From NCBI RefSeq assembly GCF_000471905.2, contig NW_006496119.1:1172558-1236557 (forward strand): a DNA stretch of 64,000 nucleotides. Reading direction: 5' to 3'. Each line of letters starts with the position of its first letter. Position 1 is the first letter of the stretch. This DNA is from Amborella trichopoda (Eukaryota; Streptophyta; Magnoliopsida; Amborellales; Amborellaceae). Shown here piece by piece: positions 48,241 to 59,838 of the stretch. The notes beneath the pieces were generated by a model. It saw only the letters and a list, made by a program, of their open reading frames with translations, did not search any database and was not told the DNA's origin. The position numbers and the translations under genes were made by a program.

Positions 48241-49568
48241 TTCTATTACTAGGCGAGAGTTAACGCCCGTTTGTCTTTTCAATCTTACGGTTGGTCTTAT
48301 CTTTCTTCTTCTACTAATCTGTGAGACCTAGTGCCGGTTGGTCTTCTCTCTCTTCTTCTATCAATCGTTGAGACCTAACACCGGTTGATCTTCTCTCTCT
48401 TCTTCTACCAGTTGGTGTGACTTGCGTCGATTGGTCCTCTCTTTTTTCTTCTATCAATAGGTGAGACCTAGAACTGGTTGATCTTCTCTCCCTTCTTCTC
48501 GCAGTCGGTGAGACTTGGCACCAGTTAGTCTTCTCTCACTTCTTCTGTCAATCGATGAGACTTCACGTTGATTGGTCTTCTCTCTCTTCTTCTGTCAGTC
48601 GGTGAGACCTAGCACTGGTTAGTCTGCTCTCTCTTTTGCTATCAATCGGTGAGACCTAGCGTCGGTTGGTTTCTCCTCTCTTCTACTGTCAGTTGGCGAG
48701 ACTTAGTGCCAGTTCGTTCTCTTGTTCTCTTACTCTTTTCTCATCTGACGCAGTGGGGGTCTCTCTCCCATCTCCTGAAATAGTTAGCAATGTCTAGTGC
48801 CGAATGCATCTCCACTTCCTTCTTCTCCCTCCTCTCTTCTTGTTTCTCTCTCCTTCTGTCCATTCCCTTCTTCTCTTTGACCATTCCTCTACTATTCTTT
48901 CATTCGACTAAGAGGGATTGAGGTCAGCATCTCACGACAGTCCTGTCGTCTAGTCTTAATGTTGTTGTGTCAAGTTCGCTTGGCCAGCTTCACTGCCATA
49001 ACAGATCGGCCATCGTGCGTAGCTAGTTGATATTGACAATAGCGTCTAGTAGAATTCCATGAGTCTGTCTCAGTTATCGAGCCCGTTTCGGTACCACGTT
49101 AGGCCAATTATCCACCAGCCTGGTCACTGCTCAGATCTTCTCGCTTGGTCGAACTCTTCTCTCCCCCCCATCTTTCTTTCTTCTTTTTGAATACGCATGC
49201 TTGCATATGATCATCAAAGAGGAAAAGGGTGAGGTCCACTTGTCCCATAACCTTTGCAATATAAGTGTGTGATTCCAAGAAAGCAGAAAATTAGAAGAAT
49301 ATGAGCCAAGGGAGGCAATTCCCAACTAGTTTCATTACTGGGGGGGTTTCTTCGTGATCTAAGAGGGAGCCCACGTGAGTTAGCCTGAGTAAGTCCCGAA
49401 CTCACCTTTAAATTTATCTCTCACTAGTTGATAACACTTGCCCCCATTTTCGAACGAGATTCCCCAGAGAGCGATCTCACAAATGTCCCGGGTCTCCCCC
49501 AAAACTCGAGACGCACACCGCTCGATCCTCTAGGATCTGGAGGGTGAGATCGAGGCACCTAACCAGCT

Positions 49569-49586
49569 TGGCGACTCCACTGGGGA
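49569..49586 (+). promoter_or_regulatory. Primer-binding site of A6
   Basis: TGGCGACTCCACTGGGGA, the least eroded copy of the family A site. Confidence 0.9.
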
Positions 49587-50085
49587 CTTACTACCCCTTG
49601 GTCGGATCGTTCTTATTTGGCTAGTTTCTTCTTTATCAGCTTTCATTCTCTTTTCACATTCACTTATGGCTGCTAGGTTCTGTAACCCCTTTATCCGGAT
49701 CGAGGATTTTCTTATCCCCTTATTCAAGAGTGTCCTCTAGGAACAAGGTCCTTCCACTTTGTTCCCGACCATCCTCTTGACCAAAGACCCTTGTCTAGCT
49801 CCCAAGTCTTAACCTGGACCAGTGTGAGGAGGAACTTGAAGGTCCTTCACTCCCCATCTCTTCGCTCTTGTGGAAACTCCACAAAGGCACCTTGCATGGG
49901 CAATACTTATGTTGCCCCACACATCATGCACCCAACCACTGGCAAGTCACTTGCCGGTCGTGTTTCTGAGGAATGTCAGGAGGTGGCTCGGTCCCTTTCT
50001 GCAAAAGGAAAACAAGCTGCCATTGCTTTTGCGAGTCACCATAAAGCGACCCCCCACATTCCTACAACATATGTCTCTCTTCTTC
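49587..50085 (+). mobile_element. Element A6 leader and gag start, cut by D
   Basis: The leader ATG at 49666 opens the conserved MAARFCNPFIRIEDFL peptide. The following sequence tracks A8 59840-60230 and A3. It is replaced by minus-strand chromovirus sequence near 50085. Confidence 0.75.
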
Positions 50086-51515
50086 TCATTGCCACATCCC
50101 TCTTCATGGTATTCACCAGAAATTTTTTCGTAAATCCTGATACTTTTTTGTGCTTCCTGGGTGTACGGTGTAACAGGAGTGGTGTGCCTCTTTTGAAATG
50201 ACCCACTTTATATTTTCATCACTTAGAACGTATACCCATTCTTTAAATCTTAATAAATCATCACCATCGATAGAAAACTCCTCTTTTATTTCCAGCTTTA
50301 AGTCTCCCAGAATTTTCATAAGCTAAGGGTCTGCCTTATGAGCCACCCCGATCTAGTGAAAGAGTTGAGGTTCCACCCTTATCCCTGCAGTTATTCCTAT
50401 CTCAGAACTAGAGGGTAGGGTCCGGCACCATTCCACTGCCTCTTCTATCAGTTTCATTTCTCGAGCCATGCCATCAGATATGCTACTGATATTAGGGGTT
50501 TCCCACTCAATGCGTCGGCTACTACATTTGTCTTGCCCGGTTAGTAATTGATGGTGTAGTCATAATCATTTAGCACGTCCATCCATCTCCTTTGCCTCAT
50601 AATCAACTCATTATGAGAAAATAAATACTCAAGGCTCTTATGATCTGTAAATATCTTGAACTGGGCCCCATAGAGATAATGCCTCAAAATCTTCAAGGCA
50701 AAGATCACAATCGCGAGCTCTAAGTCATGAATTGGGTAATTTTGCTCGTGCGGCTTTAACTATCTTGAGGCACAAGCTATAAATTTATCTTTTTGCATTA
50801 ATACACAACCTAGTCCTTTCTAGGAAGCATCAATGTAGACTACAAAGCCTTCATTTCCCTCGGGTAAGGTTAGTATTGGGGTTGTAGTCAATCTCTTCTT
50901 TAATTCGTAAAAACTCTTCTCACAATCATCTGACCATATAAATTTTACTTCTTTCTGGGTCTGACAAGTCCGAGAAAGCACTATCTTGGAAAAACATTCT
51001 ACAAAACTCCTATAGTATCATGTTTGACCCAAAAAACTACGGACTTTTTCCACATTTGTCGATCTTCCCCATTTAAGCATGGCTTCAATCTTATCAACTG
51101 CGACCCTATCCTTAAAATTTACATGCTAAAGGAAGGTGACACTTGAAAACCAAAACTCACTTTTCCCCAGCTTAGCATATAACTTTTCTGCTTTTAAGGT
51201 CTAGAGGACCATCCCCAAATGTTGTTCCTTCTCCTCTAGATTTCTTGAATATACCGGTATGTCATCTATAAAAACCACCAAAAAATCATCCAGTAGGGGT
51301 CTAAACACCCTATTCATAAAATCCATAAAGATGGTCGAGGCATTAGTTAGCCCGAAAGGCATTACTAAGAACTAGTAGTGACCATAACGAGTCCTAAATG
51401 GGGTCTTAGGTACATCTTCTTCCTTAACTCGCAGCTGATGGTAACCTAACCGAAGGTCAATCTTGGAGAATACTTGGGCCCCTTGGAGTTGAATGAAGTA
51501 AGAGAAGAAGGGACC
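50086..51515 (-). mobile_element. Element D: chromovirus (Tekay/Del-like) pol fragment, inverted
   Basis: Read on the minus strand, the RT part has [20 protein letters not shown] (from 51484), MPFGLTNA and a FIDDI core. RNase H follows with GLGCVLMQKDKF, LKPHEQNYPIHDLELA and FTDHKSLEYLF. The integrase zinc-binding end has AHHSCYTVHPGSTKKYQDLR (50113-50240 region). Domain order and wording match the Tekay/Del clade, which differs from A-C. It lacks gag, protease, the rest of integrase and LTRs. Broken, with several interruptions. Confidence 0.87.
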
Positions 51516-53733
51516 AGTCAGAGGGGGGGCCGAGAAAAGATAGTCGGCACTATGCTTCACCAACTAGTAAAAGAGAAGAGAGGAAGAGAACCAACTGGCA
51601 CTAGGCTTTCACTGGTTGCGCGGGAGAGAAGTAAGGGAGAGAGAAATGCAACCGACACTGGGGTTCACCGATTCTTAGGAAAGATAGGAGAGAGAAATCC
51701 AACTAGCACCGGGGTTTACCAACTGTTAAGGAAGAGAGGAGAGAGAAATCCAACTGACGTTGGGGTTTACCCATTGTTAAGGAAGAGAAGAGAAAGAAAT
51801 CCAATCGATGCTGGGCTTCACCGACTGTCAAGGAAGAGAGGAGAGAGAAATCCAATCGATGCTGGGGTTTGTCGACTGTTAGGGAAGAGAGGAGAGAGAA
51901 AACCCCACTAGGCACTGAAGATGAAAGAAGAAGAAGAGAGGGAAGACCCCACCAGCACTTGGGATGGAAGAAGAAGAAGAGAGAGAAAACCCCACCCGTT
52001 GCTGGGGATGAAAGAAAGGAAGAGAGAAAACCTCACCTGATGTTGGGGATGAAAGAGAGGAGTGAGAGAGAGGAGAACCAACTGACGCTCGACTTGCATT
52101 AGTTGTAATGAGGAGGAGAGAGAGATGAGAAAAGGGGAGGAGAGAGAAAATGGGAACAAAGAGAAAGAGGGGAGGAGAGAGAAGGAGGGGAGGAGAGAGA
52201 AAGAAGGGAGGAGAGAGAAAGAGGGGAGGAGAGAGAAAGAGGGGAGGAGAGAAAAAGAGGTGAGAAAAGAGAAAGTTACCTACTTGAAGTGTACCGACCC
52301 TTCTCTTCTCTCTCCTCTCACTCTCTCCAAGACGTACTCACATGCTCAAGCAAGAATGGAAATTTTTATGGAATCATCAAAAAATGAATTGAGCCTCTTT
52401 TTTTATTTTACAATGGGGCAGTGCCTGTTTATATTGATTTGGGCCCAAACATGGGTGGACACCCAAAAGTAACCTTAATTGAAGGTAATATTGATTTAAT
52501 TGAATTTAAAGAAATTTTAAAAATGAGAGAAAAGAGACTGTTTTGCCCCTGCCTAACAATGCATGGAATTCAAGAACAATCTCAACTGTTACCCGAGATC
52601 TTACGTGATCTTCCATGGTTGACCCGGGGGCATTCTGATTCCCCTTTGATCAAAAGACTACTGTTTTCTTATAGGGCTTAGCATGGCGATCGTTTTGATA
52701 CCAACTTCGAATAATGAATCATGTTTTTGAGCCATGATCACGAGACTTGAATCTTGGATTTAATCATGAAAACTTTAGATCGATTGCGTGCTCGTTTCTT
52801 GATGTTTCTTCATGACTTCTTCATTGAATCACACTGAGCATGTCGTCACGATCGCGTTGCAAAAAATGTAACTCGATTTCGTATCTGGATGATGATTTTG
52901 TCGGCTTTGAGTTTTTTGCCGAAATCTTAAAATTCAGTGGCTGGAATTTACAACAGCTTTGATGCCTTCGTGTGTGAAATCCAACCATTCATCATACGTG
53001 AGTTTCGGACCAGAGAGAGCCGCGAACCTTACGCAAATAATGCAATTGGTTTCGTGTCGATCAGGTATGTGAGCATTGTGATCTGACTGCTCGAACGAGG
53101 CGTGCTACTACTGAATTTTCTGCAATTTCCTTCATGGATCAGCAAATTTTATTTAGTTTTTCTCCCTGCTCGGGCATCATTATGGGGGGTACCGCATATC
53201 GAATTGCTCGTCTCGATGAGACGAACATGCTCACAAAATTTGAGAGCAATTCGACTAAAATCGAGCGAAATATGGGCCCCAAAATGTGGCTGCGAAAACA
53301 ACCACCTTTAATGGTGTTTTGTGGAGTGAGGCCATATGGGAATGGTGTGCGGCCCCTCTTGTTTCAATATTTTGCACATACCTTTATCCTAGAGTGCTCG
53401 ATTAAGTTGAAACTTGACCCATTGGGGTTTTTGACCATTTTGAATCTAATGGTGGTGGTCCCACAGCTGTTTGAAGCACCAAAAGTATGGCTCTAGTTAC
53501 AGGGTCCATTGCAAGGTGCTAGAGACCGATTTCGCTGAAAATGTTTATTTTTGTTCACTGCCTTAGACATGTCTGATCACGATGAAACTTGGCAGGTTAT
53601 CTTTTGAAGTGCTAATGAAGACCGTGACCCATTCTGAGGCCATTTCAAGATAGTTGGGAATTTCCACTGTTTTATAGGCTTTATTGACCAACTTCCTTCC
53701 ACGGACCAAGATGCTAAAAAATACATTCAAACA
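51516..53733 (-). mobile_element. Family A LTR, copy A7 (3' LTR of an inverted element, cut)
   Basis: This minus-strand LTR starts TGTTTGAATGTATTTTTTAGC at 53733, right after a purine tract. TATA region CAATATAAACAGGCAC at 52422-52437. The pyrimidine tract appears as GA-rich sequence at 52110-52330, and the module array at 51525-51920 as ATCCAACTGACGTTGGGGTT-type units. U5 is missing where D begins. Confidence 0.85.
51525..52330 (-). repeat. Module array and GA/CT tract in LTR A7
   Basis: On the plus strand, units of GGAGAGAGAAATCCAACTG joined to a TTGGGGTTTACCAACTG-type word recur about every 55-60 bases (51640-51920). They are followed by purine-rich repeats with AGAGAAAGAGGGGAGG, period about 17, at 52150-52260. 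Confidence 0.85.
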
Positions 53734-54130
53734 GCTTGCCCCATCAAATGTTGTACTCCAAGAGAAGCAAGAAGGACAATCATTCAGAAAGTTTCTAACA
53801 ACTTTTAATTTTTTTCCTTCCTAGCCATAGGACCATGTGCATGTCGACGAGAATCACGTAACGGTGTAACTAGGATTCTCAAACGTCGGGATGCATTGTT
53901 CGCGAATCCGTCTATGGAGACTTTAGGGGGAGAAGAGAAAAATTGGCAGCGCTGTTTTCTGCTACACCAGGTTTTATTTTGACAATCAAAGTACCACTAT
54001 GGGTCTCATCTACCAAGTCCAGTAGGGGGCAGGTTGTATTAGCTGATCCCAATGGTCTGGTCATTCCGGTTAGGCGAGCTGAACTCTCCGACAGGTTTTG
54101 CCTTGGATTTTTTCAGTTTCCTGCCTTGGA
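53734..54130 (-). mobile_element. Element A7: 3' internal end
   Basis: The minus strand runs from an AAGGCAGGAAACTGA segment through a coding-like stretch (LPPKVSIDGFANNAS, LVTPLRD, MARKEKN) to the purine tract GATGGGGCAAGC. It matches A1 4815-5380 over its whole length. Confidence 0.78.
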
Positions 54131-54175
54131 AGGATGATGACTAGGCTACTTTGTCACCTTGCCTCATGGAGAGAG

Positions 54176-54358
54176 GCATGCACATTTCATGTATTGGGAG
54201 AAGGTCCATAAGAAAAGGAGATGGCATGCACATTTCATGCATGGGGAGAAGGTCCATAAGAAAAGGAGAAGGCATTCACATTCCATACATGGGGAGAAGG
54301 TCCATAAGAAAAGGAGAAGGCATGCACATTTCAAGCATGGGGAGAAGGTCCTTGAAGG
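54176..54358 (+). repeat. 48-bp tandem repeat, 3.8 copies
   Basis: Units start GCATGCACATTTCATG and contain GGGAGAAGGTCCATAAGAAA. Copies are more than 90% alike by eye, so the array is young relative to its surroundings. Because 48 is a multiple of three, it opens spurious repetitive ORFs on both strands. Confidence 0.95.
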
Positions 54359-54914
54359 TAAATATGACTCCAACTCCAATGGGGATAATGAGCTGCGGTA
54401 TGGGTGTGACTCCCACTGAGGGATGAGGGGTGGCTCTTAACTCCATTGGGGAGGTTACGATTTGGGTGCAACCGCCCGGGTGCAAGTCCACTAGGGATGA
54501 CACATCATGGCTTGGGTGATTTTCTATAAGGGAAATTGGTAGGGCTTACACTGCTCCAGCCTGGAGTCAGTGACAATGGATTGTTTGTAATACAGCCGAC
54601 GCTAGGTGTAGCGATTATGGTTTATTGCGAATGTCCTACCAGTGCTAAGCTCTCAAAAACACAACCGACACTAAGTCAATCGGCGCTAAGGTGGTTCAAA
54701 ACTCACCCAGTGCTAGTCAATCGGCACTAAGGTTATTTTGAAACTTACCCGGCGTTGGTCAACAGGTGCTAGGGTGGCTTGAAATTCACCCCGTGCTGGG
54801 CGATGGGATGAAAGTTACTTTAGGCCTTGAGTCAAAGTCTAACCTGGCTCACCATTGCTTGGCTTTCCTTAGACGTGACTGGTATTCCCATTTTGTGAGT
54901 GGCATCCAAGGGTA

Positions 54915-54940
54915 TTGTAGTTTATATAAGGGGGTAAATC
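54915..54940 (+). promoter_or_regulatory. TATA box of LTR B4
   Basis: GTAGTTTATATAAGGGGGTA, strongest match to the shared B promoter core. Confidence 0.65.
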
Positions 54941-56089
54941 CATGTTCTTCGCTCATTTTTCAGCAAGGGTACAAAAACATACGAATTTTTTTTCTTTAAT
55001 GGTGAGGAGAGGGTGGTCAGTTGAAGTTCCGTCTAGTAGTAAGACTTCAGCTGAAGTTCTCTAGGGAAGGTTCTTCGACAGACAGCAGGATTTCAACGAT
55101 TTGACAGGGAAGACATTCGGCGACCAGACTTTGCCATGAATTTGATGAAGTTGCAAGGAGAGCAGCGAGCAAAGGCGAGTTCTTTGAGAAGTTTCAGGGA
55201 AACATAAGAGGTTTCTGATGCAATTTTTCTAGTATAAGAGGAGGGAAATGCCGTAGTGAGTATTTACGCACGTCTTGGGAGTTTTCTGGGATTTTTTAAG
55301 AGGTGTTCTGGTGTTGTGGTAACTTTCAAACACTGTTCATGGTGTTGCAGAGGTGTCCAGGAACCTAGGGGAAGTTTGAAGAAGTTTCTCGGTGAGGTTC
55401 TGGTGAAATCGAGGCAAAAAGACATAAGCGGGAAATTTTTTTTCAGTGAGTTTCCGATCGTGTGGCAGAAGTTTCGACGGAAGACAAACGGTCACATGAG
55501 GTGGACCATATGATTGTTGAAGGTGAACCATCATGGGGAAGGCGTACGGTAGCTGGAGGTGAACCGTCACACTTGGAAATCGTGTGATCATTAAGAGGAT
55601 GTGAAAACTTAAGCATTGAAAAACGAGGGGTCTCGAGAGGGGATCAGTCGCGATAGGGCTGACGCTAACAGAAGTGCAACTGGCATTAAGGTATCCGGCA
55701 CTGATGATTTAGAGTGTTAATACAACCAAGTTAAATAGTCGGCGCTAGGGGTTGGGCACATAACCGGTGCTGACCTCTGGAGGACCCAGCCGGAGCTGGC
55801 TTCAGTTGGAACTGATTAGCACGTGTGGCTTTTCATGATTCGGAGAATGATGCTCGCATGTGTCAGTACGCCTCGTGTGGGGTTTGCAACGTTCGGCGAT
55901 GAACAACACGTGACGATGTTCATGGGCTGGTAAAGATTGATGAAAGATGTGGTGTGAGTTGTGGTACCTATTGGAAACCAAATCTAGCAGTACGACAGTG
56001 GGGTTCATGTTGATCTGTGGAAGGATCGCCACTATGAACAGGGTGTGCATTCCATCATAGGCTAGCTCCTTGCCAGAGGAGCCCATCTT

Positions 56090-56183
56090 GTATGTTTGAT
56101 ATACACGTCGAATGGATCCTACGCCATATGTTTGATATACATGTTAGATGAGGTATCTGGCTTGTATGTTTGACATACACGTT
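56090..56183 (+). repeat. 37-bp tandem repeat, 2.5 copies
   Basis: TTGTATGTTTGATATACACG, CATATGTTTGATATACATG and TTGTATGTTTGACATACACG begin successive units 36-38 bases apart. LTR A8 starts inside or at the end of the third unit. Confidence 0.8.
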
Positions 56184-57471
56184 TGTTTGAACATATTTTT
56201 CATCACCTTGATCCCAGGTAGGAAGGAGGTCAATAGCACTTACAAGACAGTGACAATTCCCAACAGTCTCAGTATTGGTTAAGATCTTCGTCAGCACTTC
56301 AAACGACCACCTACCAAGTTTCATCATGATTAAACATGTCTAAGGCAATGAACACAAAGACACAATTTCATAAAAATCGTCCTTAACACCGTGAAATGGA
56401 CTCTACAACTGAAACTACATTTTCAGCGTCTCAAATCACAATAGAACCACTGCCATTAAATTCAGCATGATGGAAAACCCCTATGAGCCAAGTTTCGGCT
56501 TAATCGGATACTCCAGAACAAAGATATGAGCCAAACATTAAAACATGAGAGGCCACACACTATTCCCATGTGGCCTTGCTACACCAAAACACCATTAAAG
56601 GTGGTTGTTTTTACAGTCATGGGAAGTCACTTTCAGGTCCCATAACTCACTCGTTCCAAGTCGGATCTTTCCCAAATTGGGTGAGCGTATTCGTCTCATC
56701 AAGACGAACAATTCGATATGTGGCATGCCTTGAGACGATGTCCAAGCAAGAAAACGCTAGAGAGAAGTTGTCCATTTGTGAAGAAGTTGCAAAAAATTCA
56801 GCAGCGACACGTCTAGCTTGAATGACCAAATCACGACTCCCGCACAACGAATCGATGCAAGACCAATTCCATTGTGTGCGTATGGTCCAGGGATATCATT
56901 GGTCCGAACTCCGTACATGATGGACGATCATATTTCATGAACGAAGCTGATGAAGTGACTAAAATACCAGCCACCAGATTCTAGATTCCGACCAAAACTT
57001 AAAAGTTACAAAATCTTCGTTTGGGCTTCAAATTGTGTTCCGTTTGTTGCCACGTGATCGTGACGGCATGATCAGTGCACTACGATGAAGAAATCACATA
57101 AAAACATCAAGGAACGACCACACTATTGATCCGAAGTTTCCAAGATTCAAACAAATTTCAAGTCTCTTGATCATGGCTCATAAACATGATTCGTGGCTCA
57201 AAGTTGGTATCAAAATGATCGCCATGCCGAGCCCTACAAGAAAACAATAATCTTTCAAATAAATGGGCATCAGAACACCCTCAGATCAGTCATGAAGATC
57301 ACGCAAGATCTCGGGCAGCAGCAGGGACTGTTCTAGAATTCCTCACATTGTTAGGCAGGGGCAAAACAGTCCTTTCTCAATCAGTTTTATAATTTCTTTT
57401 AATTCAATTAAATCTTAATTTTTTAGCAATTGGGTTTAATTTTGATCAATCCACCCCTGTTTGGGCACAAT

Positions 57472-57487
57472 TCTATATAAACAGGCA
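57472..57487 (+). promoter_or_regulatory. TATA box of LTR A8
   Basis: CTATATAAACAGGCAC, 1.29 kb from the LTR start as in A6. Confidence 0.75.
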
Positions 57488-57589
57488 CTATCTTATTACA
57501 AAGACCCCCCCTCGGCCTTCAATTGATGATTTGAAGATGAATAAAAATTTGATTCCTTGCTTGAGCCTGTGAGTATGTGTTTGAGAGAG

Positions 57590-58960
57590 AGAAATGAGAG
57601 AGAAGAAAAGAGTCGGTACCCTCTTGGTAGGCAACTTTCTGTCTCCTCCTCTCTCGCTTTTTTGTCCCTCTCTTCTCTCTCTTTCTCTGTCTTCTTTCTC
57701 TCTGTTCTCTCTTTCTCTCTCTTCTCTCTCATTCTCTCATCTTCTCTTCATATCTCTTCTTTCTCTCTCTTTCTCTCTCATCTTTTCTTCTCATCTCTTC
57801 TTTTCTCTCTTCTCTCTACTCTTTCTTCTCTCTCTCTTCATTCTCTCTTTCTCTCTTTCCATCTCATCTTCTCTTCTCGTCTCTTCTCTCTCTTTCTCGC
57901 TCTTCATCTTTACCTCTTTCTCTCTCCTCTTCCCATCTCCATCTCTTTCTTTATCATCTTCTCTTCTCGGCTCTATCTTCTTCTGTCAACTGGGGTGATC
58001 TTACGCCAGTTGGTCTTCTCTATCTTCTTCAATCAATTGGTTGGTCTTCTGTATCTTCTTCTATCAGTTAGCAAGGCCTAGCACTGGTTGGTCCTCTCTC
58101 TTCTTCTATTAGTTAGTGAGGCCTAGCATTGGTTGGTCTTCTCTATCTTCTTCTATCAGTCACCGAGGCCTAGCGTCGGTTGGTCCTCGTCGGTTGGTCT
58201 TCCTTATCTTCTTCTATCAGTCACCAAGGCCTAGTGCCGATTGGTCCTCTCTCTCTTCTTCAACTGATGAGGCCTAGTGTGGGTTGATCTTCTCTCTCTT
58301 TCTCTATCAGTCGACGAGACCTAGCACTTGTAGGTCCTCTCTCTCTTCTTTTATCAGTCGGTGAGGCCCAATGTCGGTTGGTCTTCTCTCTCTCTTCTTC
58401 TTTCAATCGATGAGACCAAGCACCAGTTGGTCCTCTCTCTCTTCTTCTGTCAATCGGTGAGGCCTAACGTCCGTTGCTCTTCTCTCTCTTCTTCTATCAA
58501 TCGGCAAGACTTAGCACCCGTTCATCTTCTCTCTCTTCGTCTATCAGTCAGTGAGACCTAGCACCTGTTGGAGTTCCCACTCTTCTTTTATCAGTCAGCG
58601 AGACCTAGCACTGGTTGGTCTTGTCTTTCTTTTCTATTAGTCGACAAGACCTAACGCCAGTTGGTCTTCTCTTTCTTCTTCTATCAGTCGGCGAGAATTG
58701 GTATCGGTTGGTCGTCTCTTCTTTGTGTATCAGTTGACGAGAATTAGCTCTGGTTCCTCTTCTCTCTCTTCTTCTGTTAGTCGGTGAGACCTAGTGCCGA
58801 CTGGTTTTCCCTCTCTTCTTCTGTCAGTTGGAGAGACGTAACGTCAGTTGGATCTCTTGCTCTCTTCTCATTTGACACGGTCGATGAAGCTTAGCGCCGA
58901 CTACTTCCTCTGTCTCTCATCTCCTGAAAGAGTTGACAATGTCTAGCGCCAACTGCATCT
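57590..58960 (+). repeat. CT tract and module array in LTR A8
   Basis: Pyrimidine repeats are followed by units that join CTTCTCTCTCTTCTTCTATC to AGTCGGTGAGACCTAGCGCC-type words and GGTTGGT, at about 47-60-base spacing. The last units revert to the GAAGCTTAGCGCCGACT form seen in A1 and A3. Confidence 0.9.
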
Positions 58961-59737
58961 CCTGTTCCTTCTTCTCCCTCCTCTCTTCCTTCTCCCTCCT
59001 CTCTTCCATCTCTCTCCTTCCATCCATTCCCTTCTTCTCTTTAGCCATTCCTCTGTTACTCTTTTGTTCAACCAAGAGGGATTGAGGTTAGCATCTCATG
59101 GCAGTCCTGTCGTCTAGCTGTAGTGTTGTTGCGCTAGGTTCGTTTGGCCCAGTTTACTGCTATGACAGACCGACAATTGTGCTTAGCTAGTCGATATTGG
59201 TAACAACGTCAGTAGCAATCCTATGAGCTAGTCTCAATTACTAAGCCCGTTTCTCAACCACGTTACTCCAATTATCCACTAGCCTAGTCAATGCTCAGAT
59301 CTTCTTGCTTGGTCGAATTCTTCTCTCCCCCCATCTTTCTTTCTTCTTTTTGAATACGCGTGCTTGCGTATGTTCATCAAAGAGGAAAAGGGTGAGACCT
59401 GACCCACCTGTCCCATAACCTTTCCCATATATGTGTGTAATTGCAGGAAAGCAGAAAATAAGAAGAATACGACCCAAGGGAGGCAATTCCAAACCAGTTT
59501 CATTATTGAGGGGACTTTCTTCGTGATCTAAGAGGGCGCCCATGCGAGTCAGCTCGAGTAAGTCCCAAACCCACCATTAAATTCCTTTCTCACTGGTTAG
59601 TAACACCTGCCCCTATTTTCAAATGAGGTTCTCGAGAGAGCGATCTCATAAACGTCCCAGGTCTCTCTCGAAACCTGAAACGCATGCTGCCCGATCCTCC
59701 AGGATCTGAAGGGGGATGTCGAGGCACCTAACCAGCT

Positions 59738-59755
59738 TGGTGACTCCATTGGGGA
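59738..59755 (+). promoter_or_regulatory. Primer-binding site of A8
   Basis: TGGTGACTCCATTGGGGA, two bases different from the A6 form. Confidence 0.85.
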
Positions 59756-59838
59756 CTTACTACCCCTTACTCAGGTCGTTCTTGTTTGGATAGTCTCTTC
59801 TTTTATTATATGTTTTCATTGTCTTTTCATATTCACTT

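Larger units (their letters stand above)
54131..56183 (+). mobile_element. Family B LTR, copy B4 (partial)
   Basis: Plus-strand family B LTR sequence. In order it has a 48-bp tandem repeat, PBS-like words (54360-54510: TAACTCCATTGGGGAGG, CAAGTCCACTAGGGATG), GCCGGC-type modules on the U3 side (54590-54810), TATA box at 54920, R/U5, modules on the U5 side (55645-55790), and a 37-bp repeat at the right edge. The 35-bp TTTAAGGTCATGCAG units of B1 and B2 are not seen, so the U3 start is missing or different. It is bounded by A7 on the left and the A8 5' LTR on the right. Confidence 0.65.
56184..59734 (+). mobile_element. Family A 5' LTR, copy A8
   Basis: 3551 bases, from TGTTTGAACATATTTTTCATC to CACCTAACCA, the most complete family A LTR in the window. 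TATA box TATATAAA at 57474-57481. CT tract 57590-57985. Module array of about 18 units 57985-58960. It is followed by a primer-binding site and gag. The five bases before it are ACGTT. Confidence 0.9.

Noticed and set aside
49569-49586. Part of a tRNA gene
   Set aside because: Only an 18-base match to a tRNA 3' end at the PBS position; no cloverleaf around it.
54151-54426. Frames with 16-residue repeats on both strands
   Set aside because: A 48-bp tandem repeat is a multiple of three and keeps any frame open. The surroundings are LTR sequence.
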